Source of the DNA: Lutraria lutraria
Lineage: Eukaryota > Mollusca > Bivalvia > Venerida > Mactridae
Direction: 5' to 3'
NCBI GenBank assembly: GCA_964023205.1
Contig: OZ026847.1
Coordinates: 13,213,182-13,277,181 of the forward strand
DNA: 64,000 nucleotides
Below, piece by piece: positions 21,521-35,500 of this stretch. A program made the position numbers and the translations under genes. Below the pieces are notes generated by a model. That model saw only the letters and a program-made list of their open reading frames with translations, did no database searches and was not told the origin of the DNA. Numbering within the stretch: the stretch's first letter is position 1; every line of letters starts with the position of its first letter.

Positions 21521-23124
21521 ATATTTTGCAATGTATAAATACAGCCTCGGCTACGTTGCACTGTCATTTGGACAAATGAAATTATGATATAGACATCAGA
21601 GTCTTAACAGCATGCAATATGTAACTTCGAGCAAGCATGCTATCATTGTCAACAAGCGTGGTGATGGTGTCACTATGCATTCTGACTATACCAGTAAGCA
21701 TACTAGCCGTGTCAATGAGTGAATTGTACTTGTAAGCAGGCATTGTGTAACTTTTATACCCAAATATCATTACATAACTTCTCGTACCTGAGTTGTATCC
21801 AAGTATGTAATAATTTACGGGAACATTCAGGTTTGGTTACATTTTGAATCTTCAACTTCCTTATCGTTTCGATCACAAATTTAGTTCAGTCATGATAATG
21901 AGGAACACTGTCAGTTTTTGTTCTTCAAATTCCTTCTTAGTGCCCTCAATGTTCCGTACATATGTCTTAATTGCACTAAAAGTGGGTACCTTTGATGTTC
22001 AACTTCTTACTTCTGGTTCTAATTTCAGCAAGAACAAATATGTGCAGTGGACGAATAGGATGCACGCGTATGGGCGTTGTCTGCAATAATGTGTGAAATG
22101 TTTTATGTAATGTATTGTTAAGTTATGTATGTGATGCAGACGCATTAATTTGCATCATTTCCAATTTATGACGGCTTTGTATTAAACCCAATGATCTGGC
22201 AAACGCAGATTTAAGCAATTATCTATTTCATTCATTTTCGTTCCATATATTTGAGTATATTACTTTTTTCTGTACGGTGTTCAGAATAAACATAAGCGAA
22301 ATATATTGATATACAACTATTCCACGTAGAATAATCACCAGAAAAGGATACTTTTAGGTTTCTCGTACGGCCTAAATCAAGAGGTTTACAATTTTTTGAA
22401 ATTTCGAAATAAAAATTTCAATAAACTGAAAACAAATCAGATTTGTGCACTGTGGTAACCCCTTCAAAACTACTACTTGTACTGTACGATATTTTTGGCT
22501 CAGCTTTTTCTCGTAGATAATGTTTTAACCATCATTGCAATACAAGTGTATTTTCCAAACCTGTCTTTGACACACCTTGGGGCACTTTGATATTGCCCTT
22601 TTCAAGCTGGCTAATTCTTACCTTTTATACGATGTGAACATTTTGAAAAGGGAATTAACTTTCAATATGCGGCACATTTTCTGGAACGAGTACCATCCCT
22701 TGCAAATCTTAACTACGTGCTGGAATTACGTTTTAAAATATGTTTACGAGAATAGTTACATTAAGGAATGGAGATATGACTAGAAATTAGTGTGATGAAC
22801 TTGAACTTTGTGCGTTAGTTTCACTTACTAGAATTATATAGTTATCAACTATAAAGGTAAATAATGTGTAACTATCATACAAAAAATAAACATGTGAGGA
22901 AGAAAATCTTTGCCACTCGCTTTGTCTTTGTCACATTATTTATTAGTTCGACAATACATGTATTCTGAGTTATTCGGTTAGAAAGTAGACATTTACTCGT
23001 AATTTGCATAGATAAATATTATATACAAAAGTTAATGTCATCAACGATATATAGCTAATAAATGATTAATACAACACATACATCAACAGTTTACATACAT
23101 ACAAAATTGTCATATCTATACATA
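21521..23124. other. Intergenic region, nothing recognised
   Basis: AT-rich sequence with only short chance frames and no repeat or RNA gene that I can identify. Confidence 0.45.
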
Positions 23125-23363
23125 GTTCCCACATCTACCATATATATTTTTGTTTTGATAATTCTAAATATAGGATATTCTCATGTGACAACTACAATTT
23201 CTTAAACCTGATGTGCTTACAGCCTTAACAACTTCATGATTAAGTTATCTTTTATAAACTGAGTTGTTTAATGACCAATTTTCCGATTTTTTCTGTTAAG
23301 AGCATAAGAAATTTGCCAAACAAGATGGCTGCCAAGGGAGGTAAATATTGCAGATGTGGGAAC
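23125..23363. mobile_element. Foldback/MITE-like element, 239 bp
   Basis: Perfect 12-bp inverted termini, GTTCCCACATCT (23125-23136) and AGATGTGGGAAC (23352-23363), surround an AT-rich non-coding interior. It lies just beyond the 3' end of receptor B. The family is unknown. Confidence 0.5.
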
Positions 23364-23596
23364 TGTCTACTAGTTTAACGTGCCGTAAGAGTATGAACTT
23401 CTACAGATATGTTGAACATGTTCTCGCCCATATGGGATTATCCTGGTGGCAGTGAGTAAATAAACTCAACTTGCTATGTTGACCAAATAAAATCTTAAAA
23501 ATAATGTTGTACAGAATCTATATTCGAATGATAGCATAACAACTAAAACTTCCAAAATGCTCATTGTCAGTGTAAAGTACGTCAACAGCATCGTAT

Positions 23597-26500
23597 TCAA
23601 TGCTTAACACCAGACGTATTGTAATAGTGGTCCTTGTTGGATACCGAGTGCAATGAGTCAGCCACACAGTGATAACAAAATTTTAGCATTTCCTGAAAAC
23701 ATTATAAAAATGATAAATTGTGTATTATAACACACAATTATATCAAAATGGACGCCGTGGATGTAGCAGCATGAGATTTTGTTTTGGTGTTAAATATAAA
23801 CATGTTCATTCAAAAATTGTATAAATTCTAATATTAGTTATAACAAGAAAAATACTTTAATGTGAAGTTATTTTAACAACATTTCGACCATGTCGTCCTT
23901 CATCATTCTAATGACAGTAAAATAAATACAACTATATGACATTATGGTTCCACTATCAAGGATTTAATATTTTATCTACAGAAATTTAACTTATTGCTCA
24001 GATTGATCCTAGGCACAAAATTAAATTATTAATTATTTACGAGGAACAATTACTGGCAATAGCTAAAAGGGAACACGCTTTAGGCTTCCTCTTCGCATTG
24101 ATGACGTTATTAATGGACCAAAATCATGATATTTATAGCATTCGGAATGGGTCAACTTGCCAACTTACTTGATTTTGTAAAGCAGTACTACGTCGTCGTC
24201 TAATATGGCTGAAAATGTGGGCACCACTCATATATTTGTCAACTGCAAGTTGCTCTAACATGATAGAAACAGCACAGAAAATACCACTTCTTTGGGAACC
24301 AGTCCTGAAATATCGAATGAAGATGTTTTGTACAGTGCAATCACAACGAAGATTTGGAAAATATATTGAAATTATCTTGTTATCATACGACAGATTTACG
24401 AAATGATTAAGTGGTTTATGAAAATAAACCACACACAAGCATACCACTTTCCTAATAAAACATCCTTCCCAAAATCCCTCAAATCATTCCCATCCAGTAT
24501 CACGAAAGGAAGAATGTGAAAAAAAGACTCGTTACTGAGATAACTGAGGGTTTCTGCATTCAATCTCAAGATGACGGTTGAAGCAGACAAAATGGATAAC
24601 AGTTATTTGACATGGAATTATGTAAAGATAAGAAAACGATACCTTGAAAAGCACACATGTATATATAAAACATGATACCCTCTCAAAAATACAACCTTCC
24701 CCCTAAATTCCCATCCCGCCACACATCCGACACGCATGACAATGCAAAAATGACAAAGCACATTCTCACAGAGAGTACAATCTTGGGACGCTGTGTAACA
24801 AATCGACATGGAGTAATACTACATGAAGTTTATCATTATTTTTATTTGCAAAGAATGAATAAACCACGTTACAGGCATTGCATAAGCACAGGACCGCTGG
24901 TATGTTGGGTGTGTACAGTTTCTGTCACTTCTTTCACTAAGTTCAGGAATGACTTTGTATGAGATGGTACATCTTCATTTGACTTCCAGTTTGAAACTTG
25001 AAAATGTAGAATATCCATCTTTTCTGACGGTGACTGAAAATGTACAGTAAAGGGTAATGTACAATGGTTACTAGTACATAAATCATGCCTACAAGTTGTA
25101 CAGTAAAGATCAATAACAGACAGTTACTTCAAACATATCCTACAAATTTTACGGTGGAGAGAGAATAATAATAATACAAAATGTTGTTAATTGAGAAAAT
25201 TACACAATTCTGTATTGATTTGCCAGTCCATCGTAACACTCTCAAAAGTTACGGACTGGGGATTTTCTTAAAGTATCATTGTAAGGTAAAGACGTTAAAA
25301 GTTAAAATGTAATCATGTCCATAAACTCGTAAATATCAAGTGTGGAAAATAATGATATTTTAACAGACCTTGGATATAGAAATGCGGCTAATGATAAAGC
25401 CATCACAATTGTTGATACCGTTGCACTGTATCTGATAGTTTCCAAATGTTGACCTCTCATTGGCATTGGGAACGTACTGTCCTATGCTCTGTAAATGATT
25501 CAAATACACACTTAGTCAAACAGAACCACTTCTTCTAAGGAACTCCCAATGATGCTAATTATCAATTAAAATAAACTGAAATGGCGGTGGTTCTAACACG
25601 TTCAAATAATTTAAATCTTTACATACAATAAATGCTCTCTAGACGGTAACATCTATTTCACGAGAACGTTATTATAACACAAACAACTTATTTATAGTTC
25701 AAATCATCCGGAAAAAGACATTTCTTCACGGTCTTTAAATCGTGGCTTTACATAAATTACATAATTATATAAAACATAGTGCAAAAAATCGCTATGGGGG
25801 TTTTGAAGTGGAGTGGTAGCTTAAGAAAAAGGTCGCTTAATACACGTGGTCGCATGAGCAAGATTTACTGTAATTCCAAATGATATATTCGAACATATCT
25901 CCAAGTGACATAATACACTCCCAACAAAATACCTCTTCAATATGATACAACTGTCTCTGTTCATTGTCATTTGAAACGAAATAGTGTCACTTACCTCTAT
26001 TGCTACACCTTCCTCATCTAAACTAACGATACAAGAACATCTTTCGTGGTAAACCATGGACAGAAACTCTTCAACAGTTGAAGGCAAGGGTGTCTGAGCT
26101 GCGATATATGCATTCCGGCGCAAATAGCACTACATCATAACAACTGATCACATGCATGCATATTTGCAAATTTAATACATACATGATTTATGCATAAGAA
26201 TGATTACCGTATTTGTTTTATTCCACAAACTATTAATCATGATTTTACTTGTTAGTTTCGTTACCCTGACGATGCACGCAGGTACCATTACATAATCATT
26301 AAATAAGAAGGAACAATAAGCCGATTGACAAATATAATTAATAATATATTTGTTATAAAAGAGTGTATTCTACAACAAGAATTATGTTGGTTGCCACAAA
26401 ATTGCATATAGTTTTTTTATTATGTGAAGTCCTTTTTTTACGTTGTAATTTGTGTTTTGTGTTCCAGATGTGTTTAACACTGATTGTTTAACCGTAAGCC

Positions 26501-29500
26501 TACTGTAGTCTTAAATGCCTATTTTAACATACTGCAATTATTTTTGTTCAGTTTTTTTATAGTTAGCATATAAAACACTTACGTTTATATATACAGCGTT
26601 GATGTAGTCGTTCTTCGAGAACTGTAGTCGGACTCTGTAACTATCACCTATCATAAAAAGATGTTAAATACCGGTAAGCTTTATTTCCTCGTGGCCAGAA
26701 GCAGATGTTGTTTAATCTTATTGTACGGGCTTCTGTCATAATATTCATGGATACAGGGACTGTTACAAAGTTGTTGAACACAGCTATGATATTACTGACA
26801 GTCACGGTGTCCTTGTCTTTGAATTGGTCGTCGTGGACCTGAACAAAATGCGACAAGTAATGTCAAGTTTGTAATTACTAAATCATCACTTACTTGGTAC
26901 ATCAGCCCCTATTCTGTTTTCTTTTCTCTCACTGTAGTTGGCTGTCCAAACTGACAACCTTTTAGACGGGATAGCTAATGCTTCCATTGCCTTTAGAATA
27001 TATTAGACGTTATATAACAAAGGCAAAAATACTGAGCAATCAAATTAATTTCATAAACATTTCTAACATAGGCATACTATATATTTAGCATATATCAGAA
27101 AAGAATTCATTTAAAACATCCTACCTTCACCGAATTACCACCATGCCCCCATTCCCAAATCCAAAATCCGCCCAAGGCATTTGGACATTTAAAAAAATCG
27201 AGGACAACATACAGTCTCTATATGAGTAAGGTATGGAACAGGCTGTAGCAATCAGAAATGAACAGCGTTGTCGATGTCAGTTATTATTTATGTTATTTAA
27301 AGTTTTCCTATTGTTACAATGCTGGTTAATATAGAAATGTTTTAAACCATTTGTTTAAGAACATGAGTAGATAATCAATTACAATTGATAAACATTCTAT
27401 TAAGCGAGTTTTAAGAACATGTGCAATTTTCTGTATGCAAGTGAGTGTGCATTAACTAATTCCAACTTCTGCTCAAGTATACAGTAGCTATAATACGATG
27501 CAAGTGATAACAAATAGATTCGCACTTGAATATCGATACAGAAAAGTATCTATAGTTCCCGTACATGCGGTAAAAGTTATTTAAATATCAAATGACTTAT
27601 TATGACAAAGATTTATTATAAACTGTGTGTTGGAATAGGTTGCCCGTCACCTTAAACTGTTTTGAAATCCGCTGACCAGTCATCTGTTCCTTCATGGCTG
27701 TGATAGACAGAGGTTCTGTATCACATGTCAGGGAATACAGCACAGCATGGTGAAGAAATTCGTATTGTTCCTAGAGGTATGATATATCGAAATCACTTAT
27801 CAAAATCAAAATATTCAGCACAAAAATCGTTCGGAGAAGATGCTTTTAGATAAGACAGATACGGATAAAAGCGCTTTCATATAAAGTGGAATTTAAAGAT
27901 TTCTTTGAAATACATAATATTTGTGATTGGTTATGTGTTTTTCATGTTTATGAATCATCTACAGAAAAATGACTTTGAATGCTTAAGTTGTCGACAATAT
28001 ACTAGATGGCTCTCTTAGGTTACATGCTTCAGTGGCTTTATGTGTTGACTTGTTGAAGGTATTTATACTGTTTTGAGCAGAACTGGGTGATATAAGGTAT
28101 GTCATTTCAAAGTACATGTATGTACACTGGACACAGATTTAAGAAAGGTTGTAAAAAAGCGGTGTGGGTAGATAATTTGGTGCAAATGAAAAACCACCGC
28201 TTGTAATGCAAGGTTGATATTCACATCAAAGCGTACCTCATTTTGTATCAGGTTGACACGCTGTCCCCTAAGACCAAGAGCACATCCAAAGATATCTACA
28301 TAGCCACAGTCTTTCCCCTCCTTAATAAGCAAGTCAAGAGCAATGTATGTTCCTGTTCGTCCTATTCCAGCACTGAAAAGCACACACAGATAAAACACAA
28401 CTGAAGACCTTTATCATACAAGGCTAAATTAGTGGAACTAGTACATCAAAGAAACTAAATTACTAATCATATGTTTTGACTATAATCATGATGGAAATTG
28501 AAATTAAGGTTAGTGATATTTTTCCACTTATGCTTGTGTGTTCTGATATGCAGAACATACAATTCGCATTTGAAGCACACACTGGAATAGGCATTTATTT
28601 ATTTTTAATCTAGACGTTATTATTAATTGCCACATTTATGATATCAGCATATCTATCAATAATGTGGTGCAAATTGCCGAAGATTTCAATATGTTTGATA
28701 CGTAGAAATACAAAGTTTGAAAAATACATATACGGACCTGCAATGAACCACAATGGGTGATTCTCCTTTCCTTTCTGCGTGCTCTAACTTATCTCTAAAC
28801 TCAACAAGGGAAGCAACTGTATCGGGAACATATCTGTCCGGCCAAGCAGTATAATGATAATGCTTTATACTTCGACTTTTCGATACCTAAATCGTAACAT
28901 GTAGATAATCATGTTTAACATCAAGGGCAATATCAACGTAAAACGTTTACAAATATAAAGGTTAACCTATCTGCGAATATAAGGTAATCAACGATCGTTA
29001 CAGCTGCATTCAAATGTACACTAAAAACGACAGCATGTTTTGGTCACCAGTCTAAAACAACGGTAGTTAATTTTCTAATTAAATCAGTCAATCTTTACGC
29101 CTAATGATAGACATTCTGAATCGAGGTTTTTCTTGCACAAATTTGTCATTTGTTATATTAAAACTGACTGTGTCATCTTTGAGTTTAGAAAATGTAGATT
29201 TTTCTCACATGCACAATTTTATATCAATGTCAACTCAGTCAACTTATCATTAAAAATGCTTAAAATGAAATGCAACTGATTATATTGTACGTTTATAATT
29301 TATTAATGATGAGTGTTAGTTAATACATAATTAGCCTTAAGTTAGTCACAATATGTACATTCTGTGCCTTACCCCTTTCTTTTCCAGAGTCAGATATCTT
29401 ACTACGAATTCGGCAAAGATGTTTTCATGCGCACACTTAATGATGTATTCATGACATGATTTTGTTGAACCTTGATTTGGCCAGTACTGTCCACACTTCA

Positions 29501-32500
29501 TTTTCTGTCAGGATAATCAGTTAAAAAAACGAAAACATTAAGACGTTGAGTAACAGAACTAAATGATTGAGTTCTTGCAGTATCAATGACACGCTTTATT
29601 GAGGTTAATTTATATGCAGGTTTCAGTTTTCGTTCATAGCACTATATATATTTATATAAGTATCAATAAAAGAAATTAATAAATTAAAAGATTAATAATA
29701 TATTTAATATATAAACGTTCATTACTATGAGTTCAAATGTGCCAAACCAAACATTTTACAATGTTCTTAGAATTGGAATCTTACACATACCTATTTATCT
29801 TGGGCGACACAATACTATAAACAGTGTATATATAATAAAGTCTTGTTTATTTGTTGCTTATAATTTGTAATTCCACATTTTTTGTCTCGCAACTCGTTAA
29901 CCCTTACCCCGCCTTCTTCTAGATTTGTCAACATGACAACGACCTCAACACTTTCTTGCCAAATCATTCCCCAAAATGTTGAGAATTTATTCATAGTGTC
30001 TGATGTTGGACCTGTAAGTAGTATTTCACTGCGTTCTATTTATATAGATTGATTATCGACATTCTTTCCTTATTTTTTGTCAACAATAAAAATTCAATAA
30101 ATTAATTCGACGTTAAAGCAGATTCAAAATGAGTGAGTACCACATAATTATATAAAGAGGAACAATAAAAGCTCTAATGTGATTGGACGTTGCCGATTTT
30201 ACATTCTTCTAAATAAGTATAGAGTCATCATTGAAAACGTATGAAAGCGTGCATGCGTGTGTGAAAGGTAACTAAATATTGTATTTCATGGCGATTGTTG
30301 TGTGTTTTCTTTGTATTAGTAATAAAAGCTTTACATACCCAGCGATGCGATATATGCATTCGTCTGATTGTATCCCTGAATAGAGAAAGGCGGTACATGA
30401 CCTTGAAGTGAAATATTAAACATATCTTGTGTTTGAATCAGGAAACATACCAGCATCATTTTTAAAGATATGGTCAACAGTAAATTTCAGTATTGAGATC
30501 ACAATATAGATTATGATTTACGCTTTAAGGTAATAATTATAGTCTCGCGTCTCTACCTTTTTGTTACCTGATACGCCCTGTTTATTTATAAACTAACAAC
30601 ATGATTATACATCTGATAATTAAGCATTACTTGTCTGCATATTTCAAAAATCCTTTTTAAATACAGGCATAAACTTATACGTTGCTACAAACATATTTAG
30701 AACGTAGAAGTCTATGAAATAGTTCAGTTAATATATTTGTTTTAATACTTGCTTACATCAATATAGTTCGCGTTGATATAAGCATTGTTCTCGAGTTTAA
30801 CTCTTGTGGCATCATCTGAAATAAACATTAAGGAAACGACTCAGCATGTCAAACCACACTAAGCGACCATGTTTATATGAATTATAAGCCACCTTATTAT
30901 TTTGAAAACTTATGTTCGAACCTTTTTTCATGAATTTCATCTTGACAATGCAGCTATTTTAATATTTGCACAGTGTCTCCGAAGTCCCTATCGTGGTGAT
31001 AATATATGGGTGTAGCCGTAACGACTGTTATCATTAGACAGGTTATTAACTTTGGTTTTATTTATATAAATTTTCCGCGTTTGTAAATAACTTCTCCCGA
31101 AGAAACTGATCTTTAGATACGAGTACGTCTGTATAAACCTTAACAAAGCCATCTATTAATAATTATATAGAAATCTAATTGGCACTGTAACACATACATT
31201 AAGATGATAATACCCTATAAAAATTGCGACTACAACTAAATTTAAAACATTATAATCTATCATAAAATAAGGAAATCATAACAAAAATCATTTTCGTAGT
31301 AGTGATGTAATTTGATATTCAAATTTCACCATAAGTCGGTACGTTCTTTACTTCCGCGTTATAATATTCTTACAAATCAAGTAATTTTACAAACAGGGTG
31401 GATAGCCAATTTACACTGCATTCAGTTTCTATTATATTTTCACATAAATAAAGCCAATATTTTATGTAGTGGTGCAACAAGGAAGAACACATTTGGGTTC
31501 TAATTTTTGTAAACACTCAAGATTGAAGTGTTCAATGCGTTATGTTCTCGTGGGATATTTGTATTATTCATTAACAAGCTCTTAATATCAAACAGATAAG
31601 AAATACTATATTTAATTGTAGATAATCATCTTAAGAAATTACAGAAAACTAAAAAGAATACAGACAACCATGTGAACAAAGATCACCCTTGTGGTAAACA
31701 TAATATGACCTTTATTAACAGGTGGTCTTCAATCAATGGTCATTTTGTTCTTAACCATCAATGACGTTGTTTATAAGACTGATCTTTATACACATGATGG
31801 CCTTCATTTGGAGGTGACCGCTAACACAGGTGTTGCTGTATTGTTCAAGCAAAAATTTAGGCAAAGATATTAAATACATATTTACACGCATATATTCCAT
31901 TAAATCTGTTCTTTTTCCGATTGTTAATTTTGAGTGCTTCATTGCAGCTCCTCTGAAGTCCCTTTGGTAATTTCTGAAAAGACAAATAAACTTTGAGTGA
32001 CTACCCAAGATACATATTGAAGAAATGGACGATCAAATAATTACCTAATTTAGACTGCCGAAAAAAAGCCTGAGGATATTTATCATAACATTAAATCATG
32101 TTTAATTGCAAAATTTGTATTATCACATTTATATGTTTATCATGTATTCCATATATGTTCATCTGAGAAGTTTCGATAACAAATTACTTCATATCTTACT
32201 CATGCGTGTCTGCAAGTTACTTAAACAGTTTTTACATGCTACTAAAAACTGAACACAGAAATAATTTTACAAGCAACTATTTGAAATTCACCTTGAATTC
32301 TGCATCAAAGTCTTTCTTCTTTTTGACATATTCTAACAAGTCTTGTACTTGTTCCCTAGACCTCAATAGACCATCCACATTGTAATATGTGTCAGATGTT
32401 GGTATGTTTGCTCCTGGCGGTAAAGATATATACTAATCAATTTAAGTCATACAGTTATTGAAACTCTTGAACAGCAATATTATAACAACTGACTTGTTTC

Positions 32501-35500
32501 GTATTTAGTTTTTAGTTTTTAAACAGTACCAATATAAATATCAAAATGTTGAAAACATTAGTTAAGACTATACTGTGATAGGTAAATTGTGTGTTTAATC
32601 AATCACAATAAGTATTGATGCAATCATGTGCATAAAGATGCGATAAGAACATATGCTAGTTCCGTGGTATAATAGTTTACCCATCTCAATTTCTGATGTC
32701 AACTCCCCTTCTAATGTTTCTAGTTGTATTTCATCCAAATCAGTTTCCTCAATGAATGCTTCATTACAAAATGTAAATGGAGCTTTGTGTGTTTCTTTAA
32801 TGCTGACTTTCTTTTCTTTGTCAGCCGTTTTATCTTTAATTGGTTTGGCATAAATGTAGTCTTCTGTTTCTTGAATCTTCTTCACTTTGTTTGGTTTCGC
32901 GTACAGGGGATAGTCCGCTAAAATATTATATTGATATAATTACTGACAACAGCCATACATATTAACGATATTATGGATGTATCGCGTACACACCGAAGTG
33001 GTTTTGATAGGTTATGATTTCTTCTATAATCAGCGGAAGTTACTAAAGTTTTAATCAAATGTGTTTGTAAAAGGTGCATTTTCCTGTTTAAGTAAAATGC
33101 ATTCACGTTTACTGAGTAAATTAGTGGTTTTGATGTATTCCATTCTTTTTTATTTAAATTATCAAACACTGAGTCAACTGTCATGTACGTTGTCTATGTC
33201 ATTATTGTTTCCATTAATTTTTCTCACGTGAATCCTCTTCGTGAACTTGTCCATTCTCGACAACCTCTTGGTCGTTATTAACATCTCTGGCCTTATTTCT
33301 TCTGTAATTTGATAATGAGTACTTTGAATAGCGCGTTCTTATACATCAGTGGTTGTTAGAACACGTATACTTGAATTATTCGTGGCCTTTTAAGTTTTCA
33401 TAGTCAGTAACTGTTAAGGAATATAAGGAATATATCTTTTTTCCGAAACAGGGAACTTCGTCTCTGTCTTATGGGATTTTTAGTTTAATCGCAAGGCACA
33501 ATACATTTACTCCAGTTACCAAAATCACGTATAATAGGCTATGGGCTACTGGGCGTACCCCCTCTCCCCGGAGGCATTTTTTGTAGACAGCTCAATGTCC
33601 ACTGATCATTTTCCCAGTGTCTACAGTCTGGGCGTTGGGGCGTTTGTAAACTACATCATGTTAATTACCGTTACCGAAAATACGTTTGACAATATTTTTT
33701 GGGGGTTAGAAGTTTTATACAAGATATTTTCAATAATTCATTAATTTGAACAATTGCTTTGACCATTATAATTTAGCAGCGGCGTTACTTGTCGATCAAA
33801 TACATGTTGTTTTACTTTGTTACTCTATATATGTAATTTACGTTACCCTGCGTTACCCTAAAATGACAAGGAAGTGATTATCCATATTAGGCAAATAAAA
33901 TTATAACCACATCTTCTTGTTTTCTTTCATTGAAGGCTCGTTTGTTTCTTCATTTTACGTAAAATACGTCACAATCAGATAAAATTATATGTGTTACATT
34001 GAAACCATTTATATTACTGTGATGACATACTATGATCAAATAGGTATACAGGGGTAGGTAGTTATGATACATTCATTACATTAATACCCATAACTGAAAA
34101 ACATTTATAGTTACAAATGTGGTAAAGTTTGACTGGCATTGTAGTAGTTTACGTAACACAGCGTTACCTTTTGTATGATAAGTACTTAACACGCTTTCCA
34201 ATGCATAAACATTGATTTAATATATATACTTGATTACTAGCAATAGATCATACATGTAAATTAACATTCCAACTTTTCTAATTCATCACTGATTGTGTTT
34301 TACATTACATAGTTTTATTTATGTTACTTTTTTAAATGATTCATAAACGAGCAACAGCATTTAATTTTCTATGAAACTTTTATAAAATCATCATCAAAAG
34401 TATTCTAAGAATAAGTATTTATGAAACAATCAAATTTAAATTGACATCGACAGTGCAGTAAACCTTATGTCATTGACATACACAAACATGACAGTGTGTG
34501 TGTCATTTACGTTACCAATTGTTACATGATATTTTTTTATGCATATATTTAAGTGTAATACTGTATGTTATGCAACATATGTGTTTGTCAGGTTTCATTA
34601 GCTGCACACATTATCATCAGGATATTTTTCTTACTCTGATGGTAAACGTTCACGAATTTCACACATCCTCATTACTTTCTGTTTCACAGACAATATCGAC
34701 CATACTAATTAGCTCAATGTCGTTTTTATCATCAATGTCTTATGCAGCGCTTGCCTTGGCTCAATATTATCTCGTGCCAGTTATATTCCAGCATGTTGTC
34801 TGGACCGAATTTTCAACCACTTTCATTCACTTTTTGAAAATCAGGATTGCCCTCTTTAAATAGGTCCAAATATACACCTTGTAATTACCCGTAACACATT
34901 GAACATGCGAGACGAGATCTACGGGGAGGGAGTAAGCTCATGTCCATACCACTTAAAGCGTTCATAACACAACCATGACTTTGATACTTGTCATGCCTCA
35001 GTTTATTGGTGTCGTTGTATTTTGGTTGACCATACAACACACATACAAATATCTCAATGGCACTGTAAAGTTCATCCGAACAAAATTGCGTGTAAATTGG
35101 CCTATATTGTCATGTAATCTTCATTTGTAGGTGCGAAGCTCCTATAGCAATACATTACTTTTTCTAATTACAATTACGTGACGCCTCATACATCTGCTTT
35201 AAAAAATAGTGTAAGTATACATTGCAGACTTTGTGGTTTTGATAAACGTTTGAGATACATGCAGGATTCTGTTGGTTTCATTCGTTTCATCATTAACTGT
35301 TGAGGTAACGAAATTCACTAAGTAGTTTCATTCAGTAAAGTAGCACTGGAACACTATATTGTCTCTGAGAGTAGTGAGATTACATAATAACACAAGGTCA
35401 GAAATTCAGCATACAGTACAATAGATGGCTTATATAAAATATTAACAGTATATAGATCAAAGCGTTGAATGCACTGAAATTGTGGAATGTGCAGCAGCAG

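Noticed and set aside
26644..26856. 70-codon minus-strand frame inside the phosphatase D2 region
   Set aside because: It lies between two well-phased D2 exons (26894-26990 and 26583-26647), does not match phosphatase sequence and has no splice support. It is an intron frame.
30757..30815. Possible 1-bp frameshift in the phosphatase exon encoding YINANYID
   Set aside because: On re-reading the bases across the line boundary at 30,780/30,781 the frame is continuous, and the exon length (59 nt) fits both neighbours.
34498..34863. 121-codon plus-strand frame in intron 3 of receptor B
   Set aside because: No recognisable domain, no good splice sites, low-complexity hydrophobic composition. Likely chance.
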